A model generated the notes under the pieces. It was not told where the DNA came from, ran no database searches, and was given only the letters and a program-made list of their open reading frames with translations. 64,000 nt of DNA from an uncultured Bacteroidota bacterium (lineage in GTDB: Bacteria; Bacteroidota; Bacteroidia; Flavobacteriales; Flavobacteriaceae): NCBI GenBank assembly GCA_902523635.1, contig CABZAE010000005.1, positions 1-64,000 of the forward strand, written 5' to 3'. The position numbers were made by a program, and so were the translations under genes. How positions within the stretch are numbered: position 1 is the first letter of the stretch; every line of letters starts with the position of its first letter. Positions 1 through 8,585 of this stretch are shown piece after piece.

Positions 1-241
1 AACAACATCTCAATCTTATCTACCATTAGATAATTCGAGGTTTTTTGATAATAATTTAAGTTTGATAGACTGGTTGAGACAATGGGCAAAATCTGATGAA
101 GAGAGAGAAGAGGTGTTTATTCGAGGTTTTCTCGGAAAAATGATTTTTAGTGGTGAAGATGCTCTTAAAACCTCAAGTGTACTCTCAGGTGGTGAAAAGG
201 TTCGATGTATGCTTTCAAGGATGATGATGTTGAAAATATAG
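1..241 (+). pseudogene. ABC-F family ATPase, 3' fragment ending abruptly
   Basis: An open frame enters from the left edge (codons starting at base 2) and ends at a TAG at 239-241. It carries an ABC signature, LSGGEKVRCMLSR, preceded by a helical stretch with the motif FLGKMIFSG. This matches the second nucleotide-binding domain of ABC-F proteins (EttA/YbiT type), soluble ribosome-associated ATPases. In the family the signature is followed by about 100 or more residues including Walker B (LDEPTNHLD). Here the frame reads only about seven more residues and stops, so Walker B, the H-loop and the C-terminus are missing. The break lies in a GATGATGATG tract shared with the start of the next gene. 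The fragment would not make a working second ATPase domain. Recognition of the family is firm; whether the truncation is real or an assembly artefact cannot be told from the sequence. Confidence 0.75.
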
Positions 242-864
242 ATTTAAATTACAGCATATCTAGATTAAAGTTTATCAATTCGAAAGTTCAAAACAAAAAA
301 ATTAAAGCCAAAGTGTTAAGACATATCGCATATGAATATTTACTAAAAGAAGAAATTTTAATTGATATTGATAATTTTTTGTTTGAATTCAAAAGAATTT
401 CTGAAAATTTACAAATTAACGATGAAATTCAAGAGTTATACAAAAATATAGTTCAGTTACAAATTGGAAAAAAAATTCCTCAATTTGAACTTTTTAGCAC
501 AAAAGGAGAGCTTACAAAGTCAAACAAAATTAATAGTAAAAAAAAGTTAATCTATACTTTTTGGTCAGTAAAACAAGATTCACATAAAAACAGTTTATTT
601 AACAGAATTTTTAAAATAATTGAGCAAAATAATCAGGACTACACATTTATATGCATTAATATTAACGAAGATGAATCAGAATGGTTAGAATCCATAAAAA
701 AGATTCCTTCATCCAAAAGTATTAATCATTTCAAATCGAAGTATTTTGACGATATGAGCAAAAAAATGATCTTGAATAATTTAAATAAAATTGTGATTAC
801 AAACAAAAATGGAATAATATTGGATATCTCGGATATTGCTAAGCTAGAGATGAATAATTACTGA
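205..864 (+). pseudogene. Thioredoxin-like (TlpA/AhpC-fold) protein, 5'-truncated by fusion to the ABC-F gene
   Basis: The frame encodes 219 residues. About 90 helical residues precede a TlpA-like thioredoxin-fold domain starting near IGKKIPQFELF (about residue 89). The strand-turn where TlpA proteins carry WCxxC reads FWSVKQDSH, so the redox cysteines are absent, as in a flavobacterial family of roughly 450-residue lipoproteins with this C-terminal domain. The expected N-terminal half and signal peptide are missing. The nominal ATG at 205 lies inside ABC-F coding sequence in another frame, so the first residues are probably not native; family-like sequence begins around residue 6-10. The gene ends with a 7-base overlap with the convergent transaldolase gene. 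It is either the remnant of a deletion that joined two genes or the product of a misassembly. The native product would be a redox-inactive periplasmic protein of unknown role. Confidence 0.6.
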
Positions 865-1514
865 TTACTCTTTTTATGATCCTCCAAAAATTTTTTCAAA
901 CCGATATCAGTTAAAGGGTGTTTAACTAAACCTTTTATAGATGATAATGGCCCTGTCATTACATCTGCGCCAATTTTTGCACAGTCAATAATATGCATTG
1001 TATGTCTAACAGATGCAGCTAAAATCTGAGTTGAAAAACCATAATTATCAAAAATAGTAACAATTTCAGAAATTAAATTTAGTCCATCAGTTGATACGTC
1101 ATCTAATCTTCCAATAAATGGTGAAATATATGTTGCACCTGCTTTAGCAGCTATCAAAGCCTGTCCAACTGAAAAAATGAGAGTGCAATTTGTTTTAATT
1201 GTTTTGCTGGAAAAATATTTAATTGCTTTGATACCCTCAGTAATCATCGGAACTTTAACCACAATTTGAGGGTGAAGTTGAGCAAGCTCTTCTCCTTCTC
1301 TAACAATTCCCTCAAAATCTGTTGAAATAACTTCTGCTGACACATCTCCATCAACAATATCACAAATTTTTGAATAATGATTCAGGATATTTTTTTTTCC
1401 AGTAATACCCTCCTTAGCCATTAGAGATGGATTAGTTGTAACACCATCCAAAACACCTAATTCCTGTGCTTCTCTAATCTGAGACAAGTTAGCTGTATCA
1501 ATAAAAAATTTCAT
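858..1514 (-). CDS. tal: Transaldolase / fructose-6-phosphate aldolase-like (short class)
   Basis: A 218-residue protein of the short transaldolase subfamily, which acts in the non-oxidative pentose phosphate pathway by moving a dihydroxyacetone unit (transaldolase) or cleaving fructose 6-phosphate (FSA). Visible features are the N-terminal MKFFIDTAN with Asp6, the TTNPSL loop with Asn28, the Schiff-base lysine Lys87 in VVKVPM, and the NCTLIFS and AASVR barrel strands. Length is typical for this class, compared with about 320 residues for the E. coli TalB class. The ATG start is well supported because the conserved first strand begins at residue 1. It lies 10 bases downstream of the SDR gene on the same strand. 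The tail [19 protein letters not shown] is typical of the family. Transaldolase is more likely than FSA, but sequence reading cannot settle this. Confidence 0.9.
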   Translation of the reverse strand: MKFFIDTANLSQIREAQELGVLDGVTTNPSLMAKEGITGKKNILNHYSKICDIVDGDVSAEVISTDFEGIVREGEELAQLHPQIVVKVPMITEGIKAIKYFSSKTIKTNCTLIFSVGQALIAAKAGATYISPFIGRLDDVSTDGLNLISEIVTIFDNYGFSTQILAASVRHTMHIIDCAKIGADVMTGPLSSIKGLVKHPLTDIGLKKFLEDHKKSNQ

Positions 1515-1524
1515 TTATATATTT

Positions 1525-2322
1525 TTAGCTATAATTCATTAATAACTTCTCAAATAGTCTTTGAGGAAGAATCTTTTTTAAAACTATTGAAAATTTTTGG
1601 ATAAACTTGCCTACAGTGTAATGTATTTTGGGGTTTTTTGACATTATTATTTTAAAAATCAACTTTGCAATCATTTCTGGAGATGAAGCATTGTTTACAT
1701 GAGTATCCGCTTTGTTCAAAGATTTTTGATAATCATCATAATAAACAGATTCCTTATCGATTGAAGTGTATATTCTTCTTGTTATTATATCTGTCTTAAA
1801 ATCACCTGGTGCAACATTAACAACTTTAATATTAAATTTTTTAAGCTCCATACTCAATGTTTCACCTATCATTTCCATGGAACTCTTGGTTGCAGAATAG
1901 ATTCCTCTGTATGAGTTACCAAAATATCCTAAAACAGATGTAATATTTATAATTAAACCTTTTTTTTGGTGACGCATGTGGGGAATGCATTTCTTTGTTA
2001 TCTCAATTGGGCCGAAACAATTAATTCTAAAAGCTTCTAAAATATCTTTTTGGGTTGTTTCTTCAATTGGTCCCGAGACACCTACTCCAACATTGTTGAT
2101 AAGTATGTCTATTTTATCTTCTTTTAATAAAATATATTCAAGGGTTTCAATTATACTTTTATTATTTGTTATGTCACATTTTAATAAATCAAATGAGGAG
2201 ACTACATATTTTTTTGGATTTCTGCAGGTTCCATAAACCTTAAATTTTTTTTCGGAAAGATATTCTGCAATAGATCTTCCTATTCCAGATGAAGCTCCCG
2301 TGATTAGAACGACTCCTTTCAT
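1525..2322 (-). CDS. Short-chain dehydrogenase/reductase (SDR), substrate unknown
   Basis: A classical SDR of 265 residues. The cofactor-binding motif TGASSGIG is at residues 8-15, NNVG at 76-79, and the catalytic Ser129, Tyr142 and Lys146 lie in the expected order (YSATK). The region after the active site (VAPGDFKTDII) and the C-terminal extension resemble SDRs annotated in flavobacteria as oxidoreductases acting on lipids or retinol-like substrates, but the substrate cannot be read from sequence. The first residues MKGVVLITGA begin with the first beta strand, so the ATG start is sound. The transaldolase gene follows after 10 bases, suggesting co-transcription. The SRP RNA gene lies immediately upstream on the same strand, with only 14 bases between it and the start codon. 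Confidence 0.85.
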   Translation of the reverse strand: MKGVVLITGASSGIGRSIAEYLSEKKFKVYGTCRNPKKYVVSSFDLLKCDITNNKSIIETLEYILLKEDKIDILINNVGVGVSGPIEETTQKDILEAFRINCFGPIEITKKCIPHMRHQKKGLIINITSVLGYFGNSYRGIYSATKSSMEMIGETLSMELKKFNIKVVNVAPGDFKTDIITRRIYTSIDKESVYYDDYQKSLNKADTHVNNASSPEMIAKLIFKIIMSKNPKIHYTVGKFIQKFSIVLKKILPQRLFEKLLMNYS

Positions 2323-2336
2323 AAAATTAAAAAAAA

Positions 2337-2432
2337 GGGCAAGCTGATTATATCACACCGCTACGACCGTCGACCCTTGCTGCGTTCCCACCCTGGGGGA
2401 TTAAACAGGAGCTGGTTGTATAAGACTTGCCC
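2337..2432 (-). ncRNA. ffs: Signal recognition particle RNA (small bacterial type)
   Basis: Read on the minus strand, the 96 bases begin GGGCAAG and end CTTGCCC, a closed terminal stem. Near the centre is the conserved apical segment with GGGAACGCAGCAAGGG, flanked by CCCCCAGGGT, the Ffh-binding helix typical of Bacteroidetes small SRP RNA. The rest folds back on itself (TCTTATAC near the 5' side, GTGTGATATAATC near the 3' side). The RNA forms the signal recognition particle with Ffh and targets membrane and secreted proteins co-translationally. Ends are set by the terminal stem and could be off by a few bases. A TAnnTTTG promoter element lies directly upstream. Confidence 0.93.
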
Positions 2433-2436
2433 AATG

Positions 2437-2444
2437 CAAATATA
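2437..2444 (-). promoter_or_regulatory. Bacteroidetes -7 promoter element of the SRP RNA gene
   Basis: On the minus strand TATATTTG matches the Bacteroidetes -7 consensus TAnnTTTG exactly. It ends four bases before the first base of the SRP RNA stem, the expected distance to a transcription start. I do not see a clear TTTG -33 box at the usual 19-20 base spacing. Confidence 0.6.
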
Positions 2445-2487
2445 TATATTTATAGTATCGATAATTATTAATTTTTAAATTTGATAT

Positions 2488-3510
2488 GTGAAAAAGATAA
2501 TCTTTTTATTTTTGGTTTCTAAAATTATTTCTTGCGGAACTGATAAGTCATTCGACTTGTCGCTCGCTGCAGAGAACTTGAAAGAACTTCCAACTAATGG
2601 GGACAGAATAAAGCTCTCCATTGCTAATCCTAAAGATATTAAAATCGAAAATGTTAAATTCCTTTTAAATGGAAAAATAGTCGATCGTGAATTTTATCTA
2701 AATACTAAACTTGGATCTAACGAGTTATCGGCAATTTTTACTATCAATGATAAACAGAAGACAATCAAACAAAAATTTATTGTTTATTCGGACAAAACAC
2801 CAAAACTTTACAAATACAAAATTATTAATGAATATGATCATGATATTTCCTCATATACTCAGGGTCTTGAATTTGATGAAAATCAAATATTGTTTGAAAG
2901 TACAGGCCAATATGGTTATTCTACTTTAAAAAAGATAAATTTCAAAAATGGAGAAACAATTAAAAATATTTTTCTTGATGAAAATTATTTTGGAGAAGGT
3001 ATAACAATTTTAAATGATAAAATTTATCAACTCACTTGGCTGAAAGGTATAGGTTTTATTTATGAAAAAGATTCGTTTAAAATGATTGATTCTTTTGAGT
3101 ACAATGACAGTTTAGAAGGATGGGGTTTATGTAATGATGGAGAATATTTATATAAATCTGACGGTTCAGAGAAGATTTGGAAATTGGACCCAAATACTCT
3201 TGAAGAGTTATCTAATATTCAAGTTGTCACAAACAGTAAAGTAATTAATAAAATAAATGAACTAGAATGGGTTGATGGTAAGATTTATGCTAATACGTAC
3301 CAATTCAATAAGGAGGTTGGCATTATTATAGATCCTGTTGACGGATCAGTGGATGGTGTTATTGATTTTTCAGGGCTGAAGCAAAGGGTAAAGAAACATG
3401 ATAAGTTAGACGTGTTAAATGGAATTGCATACAATAAAAAGACTAAAACTTTTTTTGTTACCGGAAAATACTGGAATAAATTGTTCGAAATACAGATTTT
3501 TGAAAATTAG
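2488..3510 (+). CDS. Glutaminyl-peptide cyclotransferase (plant/bacterial beta-propeller type), lipoprotein
   Basis: A 340-residue protein with a lipoprotein signal (hydrophobic segment then SKIISC, Cys16). A short Ig-like stretch to about residue 105 is followed by the glutamine cyclotransferase beta-propeller. Family hallmarks include YTQGLEF near residue 125, the FGEGIT and YQLTW segments, [35 protein letters not shown] and LNGIAYN. The family turns N-terminal glutamine into pyroglutamate; here it would act on secreted or surface proteins. The start is GTG at 2488; an ATG two bases earlier is out of frame, and the signal peptide begins at this GTG. The stop shares the bases TTAG with the stop of the convergent glyA. 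Confidence 0.85.
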   Translation: MKKIIFLFLVSKIISCGTDKSFDLSLAAENLKELPTNGDRIKLSIANPKDIKIENVKFLLNGKIVDREFYLNTKLGSNELSAIFTINDKQKTIKQKFIVYSDKTPKLYKYKIINEYDHDISSYTQGLEFDENQILFESTGQYGYSTLKKINFKNGETIKNIFLDENYFGEGITILNDKIYQLTWLKGIGFIYEKDSFKMIDSFEYNDSLEGWGLCNDGEYLYKSDGSEKIWKLDPNTLEELSNIQVVTNSKVINKINELEWVDGKIYANTYQFNKEVGIIIDPVDGSVDGVIDFSGLKQRVKKHDKLDVLNGIAYNKKTKTFFVTGKYWNKLFEIQIFEN

Positions 3511-4781
3511 TAAGTAAAAAGAGGTTTTCCATCCATAAGACGATTCACCATTTTTTTGACTTCTAAAATTTTGTTTTCATTTTCGTGATTGAGAATAACA
3601 TTATCTATTAAATCTACTATTTGAATCATATCCTCACCATTCAAACCTCTTGTTGTAATTGCAGGTGTACCAAATCTAATTCCAGATGTAACAAATGGTG
3701 ATTTATCGTCAAATGGCACCATATTTTTATTTGCTGTTATATCTGCTTTAACTAATGCAAGTTCAGCATCTTTTCCCGAGATATTTTTATTTCTTAAATC
3801 GATCAACATCATGTGATTATCAGTACCACCGGAAATTATGTCATAGCCTCTGTTCATGAATTCCTTAGCCATTGATTTTGCATTGCTCCTTACATTTAAC
3901 ATGTATTCCAAAAAACTGTCTGTCAATGCTTCTCCAAAGCCAACAGCTTTTGCAGCAACTACATGTTCGAGAGGACCTCCTTGGTTTCCAGGAAATACAG
4001 CAAGGTTTAATAGGGATGACATTTTTTTTAGCTTACCATTTTTTAATTTTTCACCAATCGGATTATCATAATCTTCTCCCATTAAAATCAAGCCTCCTCT
4101 GGGGCCTCTTAATGTCTTATGTGTTGTGGTTGTAACAACATGACAATGAGGAATCGGATCGGACAATATCCCCTTAGCAATTAATCCTGATGGATGAGAA
4201 ATATCAGCTAAGAGAAACGCCCCCACATTATCAGCAATTTCTCTGAACTTTTTAAAATTGATGTCTCGTGAGTATGCAGATGCACCTGCTATTATCATTT
4301 TGGGTTTTTCTTTTTCGGCGATATCCATTATGCTATCATAATTTAAAATACCGGTGTCTTTTTCAACCCCGTAAAAAACTGGATTATAAAGCCTTCCACT
4401 AAAGTTAACAGGAGATCCGTGGGTCAAATGGCCACCATGCGATAAATCAAAACCTAAGATCTTGTCTCCAGGTTTAATAAATGCATGATATACTGCAGTA
4501 TTTGCTTGAGAACCTGAGTGTGGTTGAACATTCGCGTAAGATGCTCCAAATAATAATTTTGCCCTATCGATGGCTATATTCTCAATCTCATCAACAACTT
4601 CACAACCACCGTAGTATCTTTTACCAGGATATCCTTCAGCATATTTGTTTGTGAGAACGGATCCTGTTGCACTCATGACATTTGGACTTGTAAAGTTTTC
4701 TGAAGCAATTAGTTCGATACCGTTTAACTGTCTTGTTTCTTCTTTTTTAATTAAGCTAAATATTTCTTGATCTAATTTCAT
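3507..4781 (-). CDS. glyA: Serine hydroxymethyltransferase
   Basis: A 424-residue PLP enzyme of full family length that interconverts serine and glycine with tetrahydrofolate, feeding one-carbon units to purine and methionine synthesis. Clear motifs are [10 protein letters not shown] near residue 21, [14 protein letters not shown] at 46-59, QPHSGSQAN at 86-94, the PLP aspartate in [10 protein letters not shown], and the PLP lysine Lys222 in [14 protein letters not shown]. The start ATG is preceded at 14-44 bases by a good Bacteroidetes promoter, leaving a leader of only about ten bases. The 3' end overlaps the glutaminyl cyclase gene by four bases. No riboswitch is visible in the short leader. 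Confidence 0.97.
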   Translation of the reverse strand: MKLDQEIFSLIKKEETRQLNGIELIASENFTSPNVMSATGSVLTNKYAEGYPGKRYYGGCEVVDEIENIAIDRAKLLFGASYANVQPHSGSQANTAVYHAFIKPGDKILGFDLSHGGHLTHGSPVNFSGRLYNPVFYGVEKDTGILNYDSIMDIAEKEKPKMIIAGASAYSRDINFKKFREIADNVGAFLLADISHPSGLIAKGILSDPIPHCHVVTTTTHKTLRGPRGGLILMGEDYDNPIGEKLKNGKLKKMSSLLNLAVFPGNQGGPLEHVVAAKAVGFGEALTDSFLEYMLNVRSNAKSMAKEFMNRGYDIISGGTDNHMMLIDLRNKNISGKDAELALVKADITANKNMVPFDDKSPFVTSGIRFGTPAITTRGLNGEDMIQIVDLIDNVILNHENENKILEVKKMVNRLMDGKPLFTY

Positions 4782-4794
4782 GTTTACGAAAAAA

Positions 4795-4825
4795 CAAATT
4801 TAAGCAGTCCTCCTGTGCTTAGCAA
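4795..4825 (-). promoter_or_regulatory. Bacteroidetes-type promoter of glyA
   Basis: On the minus strand TTG (4825-4823) is separated by 20 bases from TAAATTTG (4802-4795), an exact match to TAnnTTTG. It lies 14 bases upstream of the glyA ATG, giving a very short leader. Spacing and both boxes fit the known -33/-7 pattern. Confidence 0.65.
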
Positions 4826-4874
4826 TTTTGAAATAACTAATATTAAAATAATTATCAAAAAAAAATTAACAATT

Positions 4875-5192
4875 TCATTTTAAATATGATTTTAAGGTAC
4901 TAAAATGAATAGATTCATGAGACTCGTGATAAAGACATTCTTTGTACTTGATTAGTAATATCTGAGGAGACTCATGTTGTACATTATATAAAGTTGATAT
5001 GGTAGTAGATAATTTCCTTTGATCAATAACGTTAATTTTAAAAAACTTGACATAATTGAATTTACTTTCATAGTTATTTTCAAACCTCTCTAGTACTATT
5101 CTGCTAATTATACATCTGGGGGAATGTTTAAAAATTAGTGTGAATTGACAGTTTTCTAAACTTTCAATGGAATCAATTGTATCCCAGTTCAT
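4875..5192 (-). CDS. ytxJ: Bacilliredoxin-like thioredoxin-fold protein (YtxJ family)
   Basis: A 105-residue single-domain protein matching the YtxJ family (bacillithiol-linked monothiol redoxins). Evidence is the segment FKHSPRCIIS with Cys27 in the position of the single redox cysteine (usual form HSxxCxIS), the DVIDQR-like second half, YNVQHESPQILLIK with the cis-proline loop, and a short C-terminal helix. The protein is cytosolic, without a signal peptide. The family is thought to remove bacillithiol from proteins after oxidative stress. It is divergently transcribed from smpB with only 34 bases between starts. The second residue after the cysteine, normally Pro or Ser, is Ile. Bacillithiol synthesis genes are not in the window, so the partner thiol is inferred. 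Confidence 0.8.
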   Translation of the reverse strand: MNWDTIDSIESLENCQFTLIFKHSPRCIISRIVLERFENNYESKFNYVKFFKINVIDQRKLSTTISTLYNVQHESPQILLIKYKECLYHESHESIHFSTLKSYLK

Positions 5193-5226
5193 TCTAATTA
5201 ATTAATTTTGAACAATAGAAATAATT

Positions 5227-5694
5227 TTGAAAAAAAATATAAACATAATAAATAAAAGGGCCAAACACGATTATATTATACTTGAAAAATTCAACGCAGG
5301 TATCGTACTGACAGGAACTGAAATAAAGTCTATCAAATCGGGAAAGGCTGTTATTTCTGATAGTTTTTGTGAGTTTAATTCTAATCAGGAACTTTTTATT
5401 ATTAATATGTTTATTGATAAATATTCACACGGTAATATTAATAATCACGAATCCAAAAGTGAAAGAAAACTATTGTTAACAAAATTAGAACTCAAAAAAC
5501 TTAATAAGGCTGTAAAAAATAAGGGACTTACTATAGTTCCGCTGAGATTATTTATAAATGAGAAAGGTCTTGCAAAATTGGTTATATCCCTATCCAAAGG
5601 AAAGAAACTCTTTGATAAAAGACAGGCAATAAAAAACAGAGATAATAAAATTGAATTGGAAAGAATAAAAAAGATATCCAATCTTAAAAATTAA
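5227..5694 (+). CDS. smpB: SsrA-binding protein SmpB
   Basis: A 155-residue protein of normal length that binds tmRNA and rescues stalled ribosomes. Motifs are NKRAKHDYIILEKFNAGIVL, the tmRNA-binding GTEIKSIKSGK, a central FINEKGLAKLVISLSKGKKLFDKR and a basic C-terminal tail. The start is TTG at 5227: no in-frame ATG lies before the conserved NKRAKHDY, and the usual MKKN N-terminus begins at this codon. Four bases separate its stop from the Gfo/Idh gene, the first of a run of closely packed same-strand genes ending with miaA. The tmRNA gene itself is not in this window. Confidence 0.95.
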   Translation: MKKNINIINKRAKHDYIILEKFNAGIVLTGTEIKSIKSGKAVISDSFCEFNSNQELFIINMFIDKYSHGNINNHESKSERKLLLTKLELKKLNKAVKNKGLTIVPLRLFINEKGLAKLVISLSKGKKLFDKRQAIKNRDNKIELERIKKISNLKN

Positions 5695-5698
5695 ATAA

Positions 5699-6640
5699 AT
5701 GATAAAAGCTGGTATTATTGGAGTTGGTCATTTAGGAAAGATTCATTTAAAGTTATTGAATATATCAAAATACTTTGAATTAGTAGGTTACCATGACTTA
5801 AAGAAATTAGATGAACTTAATAACTTTGTTTTTTTTAAAAATGTTAAGGATTTAATTATAAATTCAGATGCAATTTTTATTTGTACAAACACACCTTATC
5901 ATTATGAATATGCTCAAATCTGTCTAAATTTAAATAAGCATATTTTTATCGAGAAACCCATAACAAGTAACATTAAGGATGCTAAGACATTACTTAACCT
6001 TTCCTCCAAAAAAAAACTGAAGATTCAGGTAGGACATGTAGAAAGATTTAATGCGGGATTTCAATGTATTAAAAACGAAATCAAAAAACCTAAGTTTATT
6101 GAGTGCCACAGGTTAGCAGAATTTAACCCCAGAGGAAATGACGTTTCAGTTGTTTTGGACTTAATGATACATGATATCGATATCGTATTAAGCCTAATTA
6201 GGTCAAAACCTAAAGTTATTAATGCAAATGCTGTTTGTGTTATTAATGACACTCCAGACATATGTAATGCGCGTGTTGAATTTGAATCGGGTGAGGTTGC
6301 AAATTTCACTGCAAGTAGAATTTCACAAAAAAATATGAGAAAATCACGTTTTTTTCAAAGTAATGCTTACATTTCTGTAGATTTCTTGAATAAAAAAACA
6401 GAAGTTGTAAAAATTCGGGATTATGATGAAAAAAACCCCTATTCCTTAGTGATAGAAAATTCTAAAGGATTAAAAAAAGAAATTTTTTATGAAAATCCAA
6501 CCATCAATGAAAACAATGCAATTCAAGATGAGCAGGATTCATTTGCTAAATCCATAAATTTAGATAAGGAACCCGAGGTAAGTGCTACGGATGGTTATAA
6601 TGCCCTAAAACTTGCAAATCAAATAATTGAAAGACTTTAA
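5699..6640 (+). CDS. Gfo/Idh/MocA family oxidoreductase
   Basis: A 313-residue NAD(P)-dependent oxidoreductase. The Rossmann motif GIIGVGHLGKIH is at about residues 5-16 and the conserved EKPI at 85-88. A GHVERFN segment follows, then DLMIHDIDIVL, whose HD is a common active-site motif in the family. The C-terminal domain has the beta-sheet typical of Gfo/Idh proteins. The substrate, probably a sugar or an amino-sugar derivative, cannot be deduced. In other flavobacteria a Gfo/Idh gene is often found beside yggS and housekeeping genes, as here, where yggS starts on the very next base. The ATG follows the smpB stop by four bases, suggesting co-transcription. Confidence 0.85.
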   Translation: MIKAGIIGVGHLGKIHLKLLNISKYFELVGYHDLKKLDELNNFVFFKNVKDLIINSDAIFICTNTPYHYEYAQICLNLNKHIFIEKPITSNIKDAKTLLNLSSKKKLKIQVGHVERFNAGFQCIKNEIKKPKFIECHRLAEFNPRGNDVSVVLDLMIHDIDIVLSLIRSKPKVINANAVCVINDTPDICNARVEFESGEVANFTASRISQKNMRKSRFFQSNAYISVDFLNKKTEVVKIRDYDEKNPYSLVIENSKGLKKEIFYENPTINENNAIQDEQDSFAKSINLDKEPEVSATDGYNALKLANQIIERL

Positions 6641-7288
6641 ATGTCCATTCATTCCAACTTAAAAAAAATAAAAAATACTATTAATAACAAGGTTACCCTT
6701 GTAGCTGTTTCCAAAACAAAACCTTTAGAAGATATAAAAATTGCTTATGATTACGGTCATAAAGACTTTGGCGAAAACAAGGTTCAAGAGTTGGTCAAAA
6801 AGGCCCAAGATCTACCCAATGACATAAATTGGCACATGATTGGTCATCTTCAAAGAAACAAAGTTAAATACATCGTATCATTTATATATTTAATTCACAG
6901 TGTTGATAGCCATAAACTTTTGAGTGAAATTAATAGGCAAGCATCTCGGATTAAAAAAATAATTAATGTTTTAATTCAAGTTGATATTTCTGAAGATGGT
7001 TCAAAATTTGGTTTTTCAGAAACAAATGTTATTAATTATTTAGAAAATTTTAATATTGATGATTATCAAAATGTAAAAATTAAAGGTTTAATGGGAATGG
7101 CAAGCTTTAGTTATGATGAAGAATTAATAAAAAAACAGTTCACATTACTAAATAAGATTTATCAAAAATTCAAAAACAGGTTTGCATTTGAATACTTGTC
7201 CATGGGAATGAGTGGAGATTACAAAATTGCACTGAATTGCAATAGTAATATGATTAGATTAGGAAGTAATATATTTGGAAAAAGATAA
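6641..7288 (+). CDS. yggS: YggS/PLPBP family pyridoxal-phosphate homeostasis protein
   Basis: A 215-residue single-domain PLP-binding protein with the fold of the alanine racemase N-terminal barrel. The PLP lysine is Lys25 in LVAVSKTKP. Other family motifs are FGENKVQEL, WHMIGHLQRNK, IHSVDS, VDISEDGSKFGF, GLMGMASF and LSMGMSGDY near the C-terminus. The family buffers PLP and affects amino-acid metabolism; no enzyme activity is known. The ATG directly follows the previous stop codon. The 3' end overlaps the next gene by 14 bases if the next start is the TTG at 7275. Confidence 0.92.
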   Translation: MSIHSNLKKIKNTINNKVTLVAVSKTKPLEDIKIAYDYGHKDFGENKVQELVKKAQDLPNDINWHMIGHLQRNKVKYIVSFIYLIHSVDSHKLLSEINRQASRIKKIINVLIQVDISEDGSKFGFSETNVINYLENFNIDDYQNVKIKGLMGMASFSYDEELIKKQFTLLNKIYQKFKNRFAFEYLSMGMSGDYKIALNCNSNMIRLGSNIFGKR

Positions 7289-8585
7289 TCTAAAAAAATT
7301 GTATTCCGTAATAGACGTCGAAACCACTGGAGGAAAATACAATGAGGAAGGTATTACTGAAATCGCTATCTATAAATTTGATGGTGTTAAAATTGTTGAT
7401 CAATTTATCAGTTTAGTTAATCCTGAAAAACCAATTCAACCTTACGTACAAAATTTGACAGGCATTACGAATAATATGGTAAAAAGAGCACCAAAGTTTT
7501 ATGAAATTGCAAAACGAATTTTGGAAATTACAGAAAATACCGTCATGGTTGCTCATAATGTTAGCTTTGATCATAGAATGATTAAAACAGAATTTGAAAG
7601 ATTAGGATATGAGTTTAACATATCACAAATTTGTACTGTTAATTTATCAAAAAAACTTATTCCTGGTCTGGGTTCATATAAATTAGGTGAATTAGTGAAG
7701 TCAGTAGGAATCCCGATTACAAATAGACATAGAGCATCTGGAGATGCAATAGCAACGGTTGAACTTTTCAAACTACTTTTGAATAAAGATAAATCTAAAG
7801 AAATAGTCAAACACAATATTAAATCAAAGCCTAAAATCAAACAAAAATTTATTCAAATTTTGGAAAATCTTCCTAATGAATTTGGTGTTTATTACATTCA
7901 CAACGAACAAAACGAAATAATTTATATTGGGAGGAGTAAAAGCATAAGAAAAAGAATAAATCAACACTTGACTGGAAAGTCATCAAAATCCATAAAAATA
8001 CAAATTGAAATTAGCTCAGTTACGTATGAAATTTCTGGAAATGAATTAATATCATCACTAAAGGAAACCGAAGAAATAAGAATACATAAACCGAAACTTA
8101 ATAAAAAAGAAAAAAAACAGATCTATAAATTTGGTCTACAATTGTGTGAAGATGAAAGGTCAAATAAGTTTTTAAGGATTTCACATTATGATCAAAATTT
8201 GAAATTTCTAGAGATTTATAGTTCATTAAAAAATGCACAAAATCGTTTCGACTTTATATTAAATAAATACAACATACAAAATGAATCTTGTGAAGAGAAC
8301 AATAAAAAAATTAATGATTTTTTGAGAACCATAAACTTTCCGCACAAGAAAATGATAATTGTTGATAAGGGCAGATTTGTTGATGAGAAAAGTGTCATAT
8401 TAATTGAAGATTCAAATTATGTTGGTTATGGTTATTTTAATCTAAATTATCAAATAACAAATTTTGAGGTTTTAGATTCTTTAATTAATCGAACAAAACC
8501 TAATAAAGTGTACAATAAAATTATTATCAATTACCTTAATAAAAAAAAGGTTGAAAAAATTGTTAATGTTGAATATTTGAAATGA
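7275..8585 (+). CDS. DEDDh exonuclease fused to a GIY-YIG nuclease domain
   Basis: A 436-residue two-nuclease protein. Residues 10-170 form a DnaQ-like 3'-5' exonuclease with Asp14 and Glu16 (VIDVETTG), Asp99 (HNVSFDH), His152 and Asp157 (HRASGDA). Residues about 200-285 form a UvrC/Cho-type GIY-YIG domain: GVYYIH at 204-209, YIGRSKSIRKRI at 217-228, and a Glu in the later NELISSLKETEEI helix. The last 150 residues are typical of the flavobacterial fusion but match no domain I know. The architecture suggests DNA repair, with incision by the GIY-YIG part and trimming by the exonuclease. The start is a TTG within yggS (a second TTG lies at 7299). The end overlaps miaA by four bases (ATGA). Confidence 0.88.
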   Translation: MEKDNLKKLYSVIDVETTGGKYNEEGITEIAIYKFDGVKIVDQFISLVNPEKPIQPYVQNLTGITNNMVKRAPKFYEIAKRILEITENTVMVAHNVSFDHRMIKTEFERLGYEFNISQICTVNLSKKLIPGLGSYKLGELVKSVGIPITNRHRASGDAIATVELFKLLLNKDKSKEIVKHNIKSKPKIKQKFIQILENLPNEFGVYYIHNEQNEIIYIGRSKSIRKRINQHLTGKSSKSIKIQIEISSVTYEISGNELISSLKETEEIRIHKPKLNKKEKKQIYKFGLQLCEDERSNKFLRISHYDQNLKFLEIYSSLKNAQNRFDFILNKYNIQNESCEENNKKINDFLRTINFPHKKMIIVDKGRFVDEKSVILIEDSNYVGYGYFNLNYQITNFEVLDSLINRTKPNKVYNKIIINYLNKKKVEKIVNVEYLK

